Positions 17,492-26,030 are shown, numbered from the stretch's first letter. The stretch: 35,426 nucleotides of DNA from a bacterium (GCA_021780115.1 JAJXZI010000039.1:1-35426); one strand, 5' to 3'. Notes: generated by a model not told the origin, from the letters alone. Made by a program: numbers and translations.

Positions 17492-18799
17492 TCAGATCAC
17501 GCGCCACGGTTCGCGCAGCGCTTCCGAACGCAGCCGGTTGGCTTCTTCGTCGCCGGGGAACTCGCACTTGACCGGATCGAACTTGACCTTGCGACCCAGG
17601 AACAGCGCGATGTTCGCGGCGTGACAGGTGATGTGCGACCAGCACGCCGTGTCGGCGTTGGCCCGCGTCTGGCCGCGCGACCGCACGCAGGCCAGGAAAT
17701 CGCGGATGTGGAAGTTCGCCGGATAGCCGGCGATCCGGACCCGCGGTCCGGCGATCAGCGACGCCGGGCTGGCGGCGAGTTCGCCGTTGTCGCCGGTCTC
17801 GACCCAGCCGGCGTCGCCTTCGTAGCGCACCGGGCAGGAGCCAAGCGGGAGCCAGCCTTCGTTGCGCAGGATGAGCTTGACGCCGTTGGCGTAGAGCGCG
17901 TGCAGTTCATTGCCCTCCGGCCAGTATTCCACCGCCGCCGTGCGATCGGCGTCGTTGGCCCACTGGCACTGGTCCACGCAATGCGAACCCCATTCGAGGC
18001 AGCCGCCGCCGCCAAAGGCGCCAACGAAGCCGCCGCCTTTCTCGAAATTGAAACCGTCCAGGAGCCGTTTGTTGTAAGGTCGCCACGCCGCCGGGCCGAG
18101 GTAAAGATCCCAGTCCACTTCGTCCTTGGGGGGCTCGGGCTGGGCGGGCAGCCAACCGCTCATCTCGCAGGCCAGGCCCGCGGGATGGGCGTAGAGCGTC
18201 CGGAGTTTGCCCAGCTTGCCGCTCCGGGCGAGGTGGGCGGCAAACTCGAAGTTTGGCAGACTGCGGCGTTGCGTGCCGGCCTGGAAGACGCAGCCCGTCC
18301 GGCGGAAGGCCTCGGCCAGCGCCAGGCTCTGCGCAATGTTCTTGGTGCAGGGTTTTTCGCAATACACGTCCTTGCCCGCGTTGGCGGCCAGGATGGCGGC
18401 GGTGGCGTGCCAGTTTGGTCCGGTGGCGATCAGCACGGCGTCGATGTCCGGCCGCGCGAGCAGGTCGTGCAGGTCGCGATACATGACGCAGTCCTGGTTG
18501 CCGTAGAGGTCGTCGGCGATTTTTTTGACCGCGAGCCGGCGTGCCTGCTTCACGTCGCAGATCGCCACGAACTGCACGCCGGGCTCGGGCAGGAAGCAAC
18601 TCAAGTCGTAGCCGCCGCGGTTGCCGATGCCGATCCCGCCGAGCACGATGCGCTCGCTCGGCGCCACCGCGCCGTCGGCGCCCAGGGCGCTGGACGGGAT
18701 GAGCGTGGGCGCGACGACGGCCCCGCCGACGACGGCGCCGGCGCGCTGGAGGAAGGTTCGGCGGTTAAGGTTCTTCTGGCCTCGGGTGGGTGTCTTCAT
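17492..18799 (-). CDS. Tat-exported Gfo/Idh/MocA family oxidoreductase (second copy)
   Basis: 435 residues. Twin-arginine signal N-R13-R14-T-F-L-Q-R-A-G followed by a hydrophobic stretch to SALG; Rossmann site GGIGIGNRG near 54-62; catalytic-lysine motif EKP at 148-150 (VYCEKPCTK). The C-terminal domain is of the planctomycete type, with EWGSHCVDQCQWAN replacing the GDWTCHVVDP segment of the other copy at 12801. The two share family but not close sequence, so they probably act on different sugars. It is first gene of a two-gene unit with the HEAT-repeat protein. No strong ribosome site is visible. Confidence 0.93.
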   Translation of the reverse strand: MKTPTRGQKNLNRRTFLQRAGAVVGGAVVAPTLIPSSALGADGAVAPSERIVLGGIGIGNRGGYDLSCFLPEPGVQFVAICDVKQARRLAVKKIADDLYGNQDCVMYRDLHDLLARPDIDAVLIATGPNWHATAAILAANAGKDVYCEKPCTKNIAQSLALAEAFRRTGCVFQAGTQRRSLPNFEFAAHLARSGKLGKLRTLYAHPAGLACEMSGWLPAQPEPPKDEVDWDLYLGPAAWRPYNKRLLDGFNFEKGGGFVGAFGGGGCLEWGSHCVDQCQWANDADRTAAVEYWPEGNELHALYANGVKLILRNEGWLPLGSCPVRYEGDAGWVETGDNGELAASPASLIAGPRVRIAGYPANFHIRDFLACVRSRGQTRANADTACWSHITCHAANIALFLGRKVKFDPVKCEFPGDEEANRLRSEALREPWRVI

Positions 18800-19154
18800 A
18801 ATAACGATGGGTGCGGCGCGTCTGGGGTGTGATCAACCTTCGGTGAGGACGGAATGGAACCGCCAAGCGTTCGCGGAAAGCTCTTTCCCGGCGCTGAAGC
18901 GGAGCCGGAGGATCTGTCGCCGACGCAGTTTCATGCCGGGCAGGCTGAACTCACCGCCGGCGGCGTCAAGTCCAGAGTCCAGGAATTCTCGGCTTCCCCT
19001 CCGGCTTCTCCGCGTGAGTGAGTTGAAGCAGGAAATCTTGGAGACCGGCTCAAGGGCCGTTTGACGGCCTGGCTCGGAAGTTCCCTGCCTGCGGCCGGAA
19101 ATTCCGTTCGCCTTCGCCCATCGGCCCGCGTAAGAATCCGTCCGGTTCTGACCT
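18800..19154. other. Divergent intergenic region
   Basis: About 355 bp between the minus-strand oxidoreductase and the plus-strand GH16 gene. It must hold both promoters, but no convincing -35/-10 pair, operator palindrome or RNA was found. Confidence 0.5.
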
Positions 19155-19931
19155 ATGCGCACCACCAACTTGACCTGCCTTTCGCTCGTCGGATTGACTT
19201 GCACGTTCGCCGCGTTCGCCCAGACCGACCAGGTTTCTCTGCCCCCGGCGCCCGCGGGCAAACACTGGCGGCTCGTCTGGCAGGATGAGTTCGACGGCGC
19301 CAAGCTGGACGAAACCAAATGGAACCGGCTCGGCGACTCGAAGCGCCGCGACGGTTTCTGGATCAAGGACGACGCCTACCTTGACGGCCAGGGGCATCTG
19401 CTGCTCCGCACCCGGAAGGACGGCGACCGCTACACCTGCGGCGCGGTGGACACGCGCGGCAAGTTCGAGCACGCCTTCGGCTACTATGTCGCCCGTTGCC
19501 AGATGCCCAAGGAACCGGGCCACTGGTCGGCGTTCTGGATGATGTGCGGCGGCGTCAGCCACGTCGGCGACGGCGGACGCGACGGCACAGAGATCGACAT
19601 CGTCGAAATGCCCTGGCGCGACGGCCGGCTCACGATGAACCTTCACTGGGACGGCTACGGCCCGGACCACCAGCACGCGGGCACCACCATCACCAACACG
19701 GCGGCGATTGACGGCTTCCACGATTACGGATTGCTGTGGGAACCGGATCGGTACGTCTTCTACGTTGATGGCCGGGAAGTCTGGCACACCGCGGCGGGCG
19801 GGGTGTCGCAGGTACCGGAATACCTGATGCTCACCAATGAAATCGGCACCTGGGCCGGCAAAATCCAGGACGCGAAACTGCCCGATTACTTCAAGGTGGA
19901 CTACGTGCGGGTTTACGATCTGACTCCGTGA
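19155..19931 (+). CDS. Glycoside hydrolase family 16 (beta-1,3/1,4-glucanase or related)
   Basis: 258 residues. Signal peptide 1-23 (ending AFAQT). The catalytic motif E146-I-D148-I-V-E151 matches the GH16 signature ExDxxE: E146 nucleophile, E151 acid/base, with the extra V typical of laminarinase/agarase-type clades with a beta-bulge. WQDEFDGAKLD at about 42 and HWSAFWMM at about 123 are standard substrate-cleft segments. The end, VDYVRVYDLTP, is the normal domain C-terminus, so it is a single-domain enzyme of usual length. It cleaves beta-linked glucans or galactans outside the cell by a retaining mechanism. Exact substrate (laminarin, lichenan, agar, porphyran) is not resolved. It fits the nearby GH43 and oxidoreductases as part of polysaccharide breakdown. 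Confidence 0.95.
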   Translation: MRTTNLTCLSLVGLTCTFAAFAQTDQVSLPPAPAGKHWRLVWQDEFDGAKLDETKWNRLGDSKRRDGFWIKDDAYLDGQGHLLLRTRKDGDRYTCGAVDTRGKFEHAFGYYVARCQMPKEPGHWSAFWMMCGGVSHVGDGGRDGTEIDIVEMPWRDGRLTMNLHWDGYGPDHQHAGTTITNTAAIDGFHDYGLLWEPDRYVFYVDGREVWHTAAGGVSQVPEYLMLTNEIGTWAGKIQDAKLPDYFKVDYVRVYDLTP

Positions 19932-19994
19932 TCCGGACGGCGGCGCCGGGGAGCGGCTTGCGTTCGCTGGCCGGGCACTGGCGAGGCGGCGCGG

Positions 19995-20618
19995 TCAGGC
20001 TGGGTAGCCGGCGGAGACAAAGGAGCGGATCACGTCGAGTTCCTCCTCGCCCGCGATGGTGTGTGCCTTCCGGAACTCGCGCCATTGGAGGTCGAGGCCG
20101 GCCGACTTCAGGAGTTGGACCTGCTCCCGCACCGGCGCGATGGGCAGGAGCGGATCGTCGGTGCCGTGGGTCAGGAGGAATCGCTGCTGGCGGGCCACCG
20201 GGGAAAGCGCCCCCAGCAGTGTCTCCGGCTCGCACACGTAACCGCTGATGCCGACAACGCCCGCCAATCGGTGCGGATAGCGGCAGCCGACTTCGACCGC
20301 CATCAGGCTGCCCTGTGAGAAACCACCGAACGTCGTCTGCTCCGAGGCGAAGCCTTGGGCGCGGAGCTCGTCGAGCAACTCGAAGAGCAACCCGCGGCTA
20401 CGGCGCACACCAGACGCCGCGTCGCCCGCGAAATCATACCAGGAGTACCCGCCGAAATATGCGTCAGGCGCGTTGACCAGGACGTAATTGAGCCACGGCA
20501 ACCGCAGGGCGTCGGGCAGCCAAAGGTAGCCGGCCAGGCTGTCGCCCAGGCCGTGCAGCATGACCATGAGGCGTTTTGCGTCGCGCTGGCCGGCGGCGAT
20601 GAAGTGCGTTTCAAGCAT
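19995..20618 (-). CDS. Phospholipase/carboxylesterase family alpha/beta hydrolase
   Basis: 207 residues from ATG 20618; the frame runs further upstream but the extension is basic and non-homologous and overlaps the GH43 gene. The catalytic triad is readable: S101 in GGFSQGS, D155 in HGTDDPLLP and H186 in KAHTIAGEE. HGLGDS at 22-27 forms the oxyanion region. Length matches the 200-230 residue YpfH/acyl-protein-thioesterase-like family. No signal peptide, so cytoplasmic. It probably hydrolyses short-chain esters; deacetylating imported sugars is an attractive idea given the neighbours but is only inferred. It lies 130 bp downstream of GH43 on the same strand. No Shine-Dalgarno is visible. Confidence 0.9.
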   Translation of the reverse strand: MLETHFIAAGQRDAKRLMVMLHGLGDSLAGYLWLPDALRLPWLNYVLVNAPDAYFGGYSWYDFAGDAASGVRRSRGLLFELLDELRAQGFASEQTTFGGFSQGSLMAVEVGCRYPHRLAGVVGISGYVCEPETLLGALSPVARQQRFLLTHGTDDPLLPIAPVREQVQLLKSAGLDLQWREFRKAHTIAGEEELDVIRSFVSAGYPA

Positions 20619-20748
20619 GGGCGAAAGGTAGATCGGAAATCCCAAACCGAAGCAAGCCCGCGAAGCGGGAACGCGTTCGGAAGCGGCGTGCCCCAGGCGG
20701 GTTGACGGTTTCCACGCGCCTTCACGGCGGCGGCGGGGCGGCGGTCCG

Positions 20749-21768
20749 TCACGGCCTTTCCAGCGGCGGGCCGCCGATGGGCCAGTCAGCGCGGTCCCAG
20801 CGCAACGGGCGCACGGAGAGCGTTGCGGCGCCGCCCCGCCGGCCATCGTAATAGTGGCAACTGAACCAGTCCGTGCCGCCTTCCGAAAAAACCGCCGCGT
20901 GCCCGGGGCCGATGAAAGGATCCTCGGTTCCCAGGAAGAGGCTGCCGCCGCCGTGCAGCAAGTCCACGCCCTCCTTGTCCAGGTAGGGGCCGGTGACGCG
21001 GGCGCTCCGGCCCAGGCGGATGTTGTAGGTGCTGTTGGTGCCGCGGCAGCATTGGCCCCAGTTCACGAAGAGGAAGTAGTCGTTGCCGTGCCGCCAGAGG
21101 CAGGACGCTTCGATGGAGCTGTGGTATGCCAACGGGTAGAGCGGCGCGTCCGGCGCGATGCGCTGGCCGGTGATCGGGTCGAGTTGGAGCAGTTTGATGC
21201 CGCTCCAGAACGAACCGAACGCGAGCCAGAGGGAACCGTCGCCCGCCGACGCGACGCTGGGGTCGATGGCGTTGAAATCATCGCCGCGTCTGGACTGGCA
21301 CACGACGCCTTGGTCCGTCCAATGGTAGGCCGGGTTCGCCGGATCGAGCGTGGGATTCGTGGCCAACCCGATCGCGGAGGTGTTCACGCCCCACCGGGAA
21401 ACCGAATAGTAGAGTAGAAACCGGCCGTCGAGAGGGATGACATCCGGCGCCCAAAAGTAGCCGCGGAAGCCGGGTGCCGCGTTGGTGGTCCAGGCCGGTG
21501 GCGTGGGGAAAACCCGTGGCCCGGCCTCCCAGTTCACCAAGTCGCGCGAGTGCCGCGAGGCGATGCCGGGCCCGGTCGAGAACAGCCAGTACTCGCGGCC
21601 GCACCGGACGATCGTGGAAGGATCGTGGACGTACAGACCACGGCGGGCGGGTTCGCGGCGCGCCTCGGCGGGAGGCGCGGGATTCGGGTCCGCCGCCAGT
21701 GCCGGCGCGGGCGACGCACTCGTTCCCACGACCGCCAGGCCCAGCAGAAGGAAACCGGGGGTATTCAC
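20749..21768 (-). CDS. Glycoside hydrolase family 43, endo-1,5-alpha-L-arabinanase-like
   Basis: 339 residues from a GTG start that begins a signal peptide (ending ALAAD, about 26). The five-bladed propeller residues are present: D49 in VHDPST (base), D169 in NAIDPSV (pKa modulator) and E220 in SSIEASCLW (acid). FWAPDVIPL, YYSVSRWG and GPGHAAVF are the usual propeller segments. Arabinanases of this clade hydrolyse alpha-1,5-arabinan from pectin; other GH43 activities (xylosidase, arabinofuranosidase) are less likely given the TYNIRLGRSARVTGPYLD pattern. It follows dnaX by 68 bp on the same strand and precedes the esterase. No ribosome site is visible. Exported enzyme acting on hemicellulose/pectin. 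Confidence 0.93.
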   Translation of the reverse strand: MNTPGFLLLGLAVVGTSASPAPALAADPNPAPPAEARREPARRGLYVHDPSTIVRCGREYWLFSTGPGIASRHSRDLVNWEAGPRVFPTPPAWTTNAAPGFRGYFWAPDVIPLDGRFLLYYSVSRWGVNTSAIGLATNPTLDPANPAYHWTDQGVVCQSRRGDDFNAIDPSVASAGDGSLWLAFGSFWSGIKLLQLDPITGQRIAPDAPLYPLAYHSSIEASCLWRHGNDYFLFVNWGQCCRGTNSTYNIRLGRSARVTGPYLDKEGVDLLHGGGSLFLGTEDPFIGPGHAAVFSEGGTDWFSCHYYDGRRGGAATLSVRPLRWDRADWPIGGPPLERP

Positions 21769-21836
21769 TGTCTCGGGTCCAATTCAGCGACTTCGGTGCA
21801 GCGGCGACTTTATTGCCGGACAGAGGCGGAGCGCGC

Positions 21837-23648
21837 TCAGCCGCGCACTTCCACGATCCGGCCTTTGAACACTTCCAGGGCTTTCTTGATTAGCGGGTCA
21901 TTCTGGAAATCTTCCTTGCTGAGCGGACCACTGGCCGGCTTGGCCTTGCGCGCCGGGACGGCGGCCGGGACCGGAGTTGTCGCGGCCGGGGAGGCCGGCT
22001 GCTCCGGCAACGGGGCCGGACTGGTTTCCACCGGGCGCGCGACCGGCGCGCGGCCGACGGGAGCGTTCGCTTGGACGAATTTGACCTGCGCCTCCGGATG
22101 GCCGAATTCCTTCAGCTTGGTTTGCAGCAGCGTGTGGTTACGCGGCGTATCCACCAGACCCAGATGTTCGGCGAACTCCGGATCGAAGCCAATCGTCAGA
22201 ACGCCCTTGGCCCACGAAACCGGATGCGCCTCCAGCAGGTAGCTCCGGGTGAACGGGCTGACGCGCCCGACGGCTTCGACGAGTTGGCCCCACAGCGCTT
22301 CGAGGCTGGACGGGCTTTCCGCCGCGGCCGGTGGGGCGGCGGGCGGCGGGGGCGCGCTGGCGGGCGCGCCCCGGCCTGCCGATGGAGTCTCGTGGAGCGA
22401 GGCGGGCTGGGCGGCCGCAAAGGCCGGTGGCGGCCAGGGCAGCTGCGCCGGGCTGACCGGTGGGATGGTGACGACGGGCGGCATCGTGACGGTGTCGCGG
22501 CCCGCGCGCAACTCCGCCAACTCCGCCAACTGTTTCAGGAGCGAGTCGATGCTGACCGCGCTGCGGGCCTCGATCGCCCGGATCAGGGAAACCTCGACCA
22601 GGATCTTCTTGGACGCCGCGTCACGGAGGCGCGCTTCGGCGTCGGACAGCACCTCCATGATCCGGGTCAGCGCCTCGACGCTCAGGGCCGCGGACTGCCC
22701 GGCCAGGGACGCGCCTTCCGCTTCGGAGATTTCCAACATGCGGAGGTCGCCGTGCGAAACGCGGTAGATCAGCAGATTGCGGAAGTGGTTCAGCAGGTCG
22801 GAGAGCAGGCGGCCGAGGTCTTTGCCGTGGCGGGCCAACTCGTTCAACTGGCGCAAGGCCGGCTCGGCCTCGCCCGCTACGATTGCCTGCGCGATCTCCA
22901 GGATTTGGCCCTGCGCCGTCAGGCCGAACATCGAGAGCACGTCGGCCTCCTCGATTTGGGCGCCGCAAAAGCTGATGAGCTGGTCGAGGGTGGATTCGGC
23001 GTCGCGCATCCCGCCGTCGGCGCCGCGGGCGATGGCGTGGAGCGCCGCGTCCTCGATCTTCACCTGCTCCAGTTGGGCGATGTGCCGGAGGTGCTGGACG
23101 ATCAACGCGGCCGGGATGCGTCGCAGATCAAACCGCTGGCAGCGCGAGAGAATCGTCGGCAGGACCTTCTCCGGGTCCGTCGTGGCGAACATGAATTTCA
23201 CGTGCTCGGGCGGCTCTTCCAGCGTCTTGAGCAGCGCGTTGAACGCCGCCGTCGAGAGCATGTGGACCTCGTCGATGATGAAAATCTTGAACCGCGCGGC
23301 CGCCGGCAGGTACTTCACCGTCTCGCGCAACTCGCGCACCTGCTCGACGCCGTTGTTGCTGGCGCCGTCAATTTCCAGCACGTCCACCGAGCGGCCCTCG
23401 GTAATCTCGACGCAACGCGGGTCGGCGTTGTCGAAATCCACCTGGGGACCGCCGGTGCAGTTCAGGCACTTGGCAAAGATGCGGGCGATGGTGGTCTTGC
23501 CGGTGCCGCGCGGGCCGCAAAACAGGTACGCGTGGGCGATGCGCCGTTGCTCGATGGCGTGGGTGAGCGTCTGCGTGACGTGTTCCTGCCCCACAACATC
23601 GGCGAACCGCTGCGGGCGGTACTTCCTGGCGATGACTTGATACGACAC
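21837..23648 (-). CDS. dnaX: DNA polymerase III subunits gamma and tau
   Basis: 603 residues. The clamp-loader ATPase opens beta sliding clamps for the replicative polymerase in the cytoplasm. The start is set at GTG 23648 because the protein then begins [M]SYQVIARKYRPQRF, matching E. coli MSYQVLARKWRP; the ATG at 23684 would translate an intergenic repeat. Walker A GPRGTGKT at 45-52, Walker B/DExx IIDEVH at 124-129, sensor/arginine-finger segment LPTILSRCQRFD near 163-174. Residues about 370-470 are Pro/Ala-rich linker. The C-terminal domain (about 475-603) keeps tau-like segments (SYLLEAHPVSW, FEHLG-like). The zinc module has only C61, C64 and C79, with CxxC replaced by VDFDNADP. No A-rich slippery site for programmed gamma production was seen. 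It sits downstream of the SRP RNA gene on the same strand. Confidence 0.96.
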   Translation of the reverse strand: MSYQVIARKYRPQRFADVVGQEHVTQTLTHAIEQRRIAHAYLFCGPRGTGKTTIARIFAKCLNCTGGPQVDFDNADPRCVEITEGRSVDVLEIDGASNNGVEQVRELRETVKYLPAAARFKIFIIDEVHMLSTAAFNALLKTLEEPPEHVKFMFATTDPEKVLPTILSRCQRFDLRRIPAALIVQHLRHIAQLEQVKIEDAALHAIARGADGGMRDAESTLDQLISFCGAQIEEADVLSMFGLTAQGQILEIAQAIVAGEAEPALRQLNELARHGKDLGRLLSDLLNHFRNLLIYRVSHGDLRMLEISEAEGASLAGQSAALSVEALTRIMEVLSDAEARLRDAASKKILVEVSLIRAIEARSAVSIDSLLKQLAELAELRAGRDTVTMPPVVTIPPVSPAQLPWPPPAFAAAQPASLHETPSAGRGAPASAPPPPAAPPAAAESPSSLEALWGQLVEAVGRVSPFTRSYLLEAHPVSWAKGVLTIGFDPEFAEHLGLVDTPRNHTLLQTKLKEFGHPEAQVKFVQANAPVGRAPVARPVETSPAPLPEQPASPAATTPVPAAVPARKAKPASGPLSKEDFQNDPLIKKALEVFKGRIVEVRG

Positions 23649-23657
23649 GGCGTTGGG

Positions 23658-23748
23658 AATTATGAGGTGTGAAGGATGAAGCATGAACCGGGGCCGATGC
23701 GCCTCGCGACGCGCGGCCTTCATACCTCATCTTTCATCCTTCATAATT
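23658..23748. repeat. 29-bp imperfect inverted repeat built from ATGAAGG-like units
   Basis: Arms 23658-23686 and 23720-23748 match at 23 of 29 positions as inverted copies and are separated by 33 bp. Each arm is made of degenerate ATGAAGG/ATGAGGT heptads beginning AATTATGA. It lies between the SRP RNA and dnaX, and is AT-rich against the GC-rich background. Confidence 0.75.
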
Positions 23749-23755
23749 GAAATAT

Positions 23756-23847
23756 GCCAGGGTGACCACGGCGGATGCGGAGCAGACTGCCGTTGCTGCC
23801 TTCCGGCCCTGGCGGGGTTCGTAAGTCCGCATTCCATGGGCCCTGGC
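23756..23847 (-). ncRNA. ffs: Signal recognition particle RNA (4.5S, small bacterial type)
   Basis: The minus strand reads the conserved apical core GCCAGGGCCGGAAGGCAGCA (23796-23815), including the GGAA-type tetraloop neighbourhood that binds Ffh. The ends pair: GCCAGGG with CCCTGGC, then CCATGG with CCGTGG, then ATGCGGA with TCCGCAT, forming the long hairpin of the ~95-nt bacterial SRP RNA. Ends are given from the pairing and may extend a few nucleotides. SRP RNA with Ffh targets nascent membrane proteins to FtsY. Placement upstream of dnaX is also seen in other bacteria. No clear promoter could be picked. Confidence 0.93.
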
Positions 23848-24087
23848 GCCGGCAAGGTGGCGCACCCGCGAGCGGGCTTCAATCTAAAAGAGCAGTGGAA
23901 CCGCTGATCAACGCCGCTGGGCGCAGATGAGAACGACCGGGGTGTCGGTCGGGCTACAACTGAACGGCGACACGTTCGGCCTGGCCGCAATGTGCGTTCC
24001 CTCGGTGTCCATCTGCGGTTTCGGTTTCCGGCTGGTCTCTTCAATGGCTGGATTCAGGTTCAAGGAGAATTCCGCCGCGCCCCGCCG

Positions 24088-25416
24088 TCACGGCCAGCCC
24101 AGGCGCCCCCGATCCGCCTGGTAGAGCAGCCCCAGAATCCGCATCGCCACGACCAGCAGGTAAAGGCCCAGCAAGTCCGCCGGCACCCGGGACAACGCCA
24201 GTACCGGCAGCAGGCGCCAATAAACTCCCCCGGCGGCCAGGCGAATTCCGACATCCCCGACGACCAGGTAAGCGCCGACCATCAACTCAAACGCCGCCGC
24301 CGCCGCGAGGTAGTGCAGCGGGATGCGCCCGATGGCTTCCAGCAGCGGCACCGGGTTCAACGCGGCCACGCTGTCGAAAACCGCCAGCCCCAACATGCCC
24401 ATCGGAGCCAGCAGGAGGCCGAGTCCCAACGCGGCCGCCGTCGCCGCTTCCGTGAAGGCCGGGCTGACCGGCTGCCACCACCGCAGGATCAGCGCCGGCC
24501 CCAGACTCAGCCCCGCCAGCGCGATCAGTTGACCGAGCGGCTCCAGAATGTCCGCCTGCCAGTCCGTGTAGTCCGGCCAATCCGGAGGCGCGTTCCCGCC
24601 CGTCCCCGTGGTGGCGATGACGCACTTGCAGTAGTTGAACAGGTACCCCGGTCCGAAGAGGGCGATCATCACGGCCACGATCCCGCCGTAGAAACCGATC
24701 ACTCCCGCCAGGAAGGTGAGCCATCGGACCACGAGCAGGAAAACCACGCCGCCCACCAGCAGAATGACGCCGTTGCCTTTGAGCGGGTAGCCGAAGGCGC
24801 CGGGCAACTGGGCGAAGAAGGCCGTTTCCTCCGCTGGCGCCGCTGGCGCCGCCAGCGGCTCGCAGGGACGGCCGCAGACGCGGCACAGGTGCTGGGTGCT
24901 TCCGCCCGCCCACCGCGCCGGCACGCACAAATCACAGTACCGCGCCTGACAATGGCCGCACTCCCAGTGGGCTTGCGCTTTGGGATGGCGTGAGCAGGAA
25001 ATCGGACCGCTCGCGTCGTCGGAAGCCGCCGGGCGTGCGGTGGTCGGGGCGCGCTGGGCCGCCCGCTCCGGAATAGGCGGCGGCAGCGGTGGCGTGGTTC
25101 CCGGCCCGGGCGCACGGGTTCCCTCGCGGGTGTCGGAAGCCAGCAGCAAGTCCACCTCGCCCAAGGTGAGCGTTTGGCCCGGAGCCAATGCGGCCTCCCG
25201 GACTGGTTCGTGATTGACGAAGGTGCCGCAACTGGAGTCCAAATCCTTCAACGTGACCGCGTCCCCGGCCACCCGGACTTCGCAGTGCGCCGCCGAAACG
25301 GTGTCGTGGGTGATCGGGAAGCCGCCGGCGGGATCGCTGCCGAGCGTCGTCACCCCTGGCGGGAGCGGGATTTCCCACGCGCGATCGGTGCCCGGATTGA
25401 CGATGAGCCTGAGCAT
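24088..25416 (-). CDS. FHA domain, B-box-like zinc finger, multi-pass membrane protein
   Basis: 442 residues from ATG 25416, which begins exactly at a forkhead-associated domain; upstream frame is non-homologous. FHA about 1-95: TLGSDPAGG (24-32), S41-A-A-H44, and GTFVN (64-68), the residues that read phosphothreonine; the usual Gly-Arg is Gly-Ser, so binding may be altered. Linker 96-138 is Pro-rich. About 140-186 is a Cys/His cluster (C141, H144, C153, C156, C161, C164, C178, C181, C185), arranged like a B-box/double zinc ribbon. From about 200 on there are six or so hydrophobic segments, so the N-terminal domains probably face the cytoplasm. Role unknown; the architecture suggests a membrane protein regulated by phosphorylation. 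No operon partner: SRP RNA lies downstream. Confidence 0.85.
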   Translation of the reverse strand: MLRLIVNPGTDRAWEIPLPPGVTTLGSDPAGGFPITHDTVSAAHCEVRVAGDAVTLKDLDSSCGTFVNHEPVREAALAPGQTLTLGEVDLLLASDTREGTRAPGPGTTPPLPPPIPERAAQRAPTTARPAASDDASGPISCSRHPKAQAHWECGHCQARYCDLCVPARWAGGSTQHLCRVCGRPCEPLAAPAAPAEETAFFAQLPGAFGYPLKGNGVILLVGGVVFLLVVRWLTFLAGVIGFYGGIVAVMIALFGPGYLFNYCKCVIATTGTGGNAPPDWPDYTDWQADILEPLGQLIALAGLSLGPALILRWWQPVSPAFTEAATAAALGLGLLLAPMGMLGLAVFDSVAALNPVPLLEAIGRIPLHYLAAAAAFELMVGAYLVVGDVGIRLAAGGVYWRLLPVLALSRVPADLLGLYLLVVAMRILGLLYQADRGRLGWP

Positions 25417-26030
25417 GGCCCGGCGCGAACGGTTTGAATCGGCCGGCCCCGCACTCTGACCCGGCGGGCGCTTCGGGTCGAGGAGGTTTTCGACCGCGGT
25501 CGGTGGCGGAGAGGGCCGGATTCTCCTGACCTTTTTCAAGGCGCGCCAAGGGCGGCGTCCGTGGAGCGGACCGGCCTTGGGTTGACCTTCCCAGCCTGGC
25601 CGGTTGGGCGCGGTCCCGAACCTGGTTCTGCGTTGCGCGAACTCCCTTTGCGCTTCCTCCCGGCGCCGATTCCAGTGGAAGCCCACGGCGAGACGGAAGT
25701 GTCGGCGCGCGGGGAACACCAACAGCCAGCCAGCCCAGCCGGCGCGCGGTGTTCCCGCCGCTTCAACGCCAAGCCGAGGAAAACGCAGCCGACCCGGCAA
25801 ATTCCAATATCTACCCGCGCTGAAGCCGCGCACACGCCGCGCTCCCCACCCCCACCCCGCCGGTCAAGGCTGAGGCGCGCGGTCTCTGACAAACTCCGAT
25901 CGCACAGTTGAACCCGAGGCTGGTTGCTGATAGCTTAGGCGGCTGGGAGCAGTTCTGGGTTGTCAGCACCATGAAATCGAAACCAAGAGTACCAGAGAAA
26001 CCGTCCCGTTCAGCCTGAAGGAGCACCACT
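25417..26030. other. Intergenic region upstream of the caspase-like gene
   Basis: About 610 bp with no supported gene; open frames are Pro/Arg-rich and lack start signals. It includes an inverted repeat, GGGGAACACC at 25711-25720 and GGTGTTCCC at 25748-25756, and a candidate promoter near 25908. AAGGAG at 26017-26022 is a near-consensus Shine-Dalgarno 8 nt before ATG 26031. Confidence 0.55.
25908..25936 (+). promoter_or_regulatory. Possible promoter for the caspase-like gene
   Basis: TTGAAC, 17-bp spacer, TAGCTT; about 95 bp before the start codon. Good -35 and spacing, weak -10. Untested. Confidence 0.35.

Noticed and set aside
16379-18832. 817-codon open frame on the plus strand
   Set aside because: Antisense to the HEAT protein and the second oxidoreductase, both well supported; translation is Ala/Arg-rich without motifs.
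21837-23648. Programmed -1 frameshift for a short gamma product in dnaX
   Set aside because: No A-rich slippery heptamer was found; the coding sequence is GC-rich throughout.
22071-23672. 533-codon open frame on the plus strand
   Set aside because: Antisense shadow of dnaX.
23649-23684. ATG 23684 as dnaX start
   Set aside because: It would translate the inverted repeat; homology places the start at GTG 23648 (SYQVIARKYRP).
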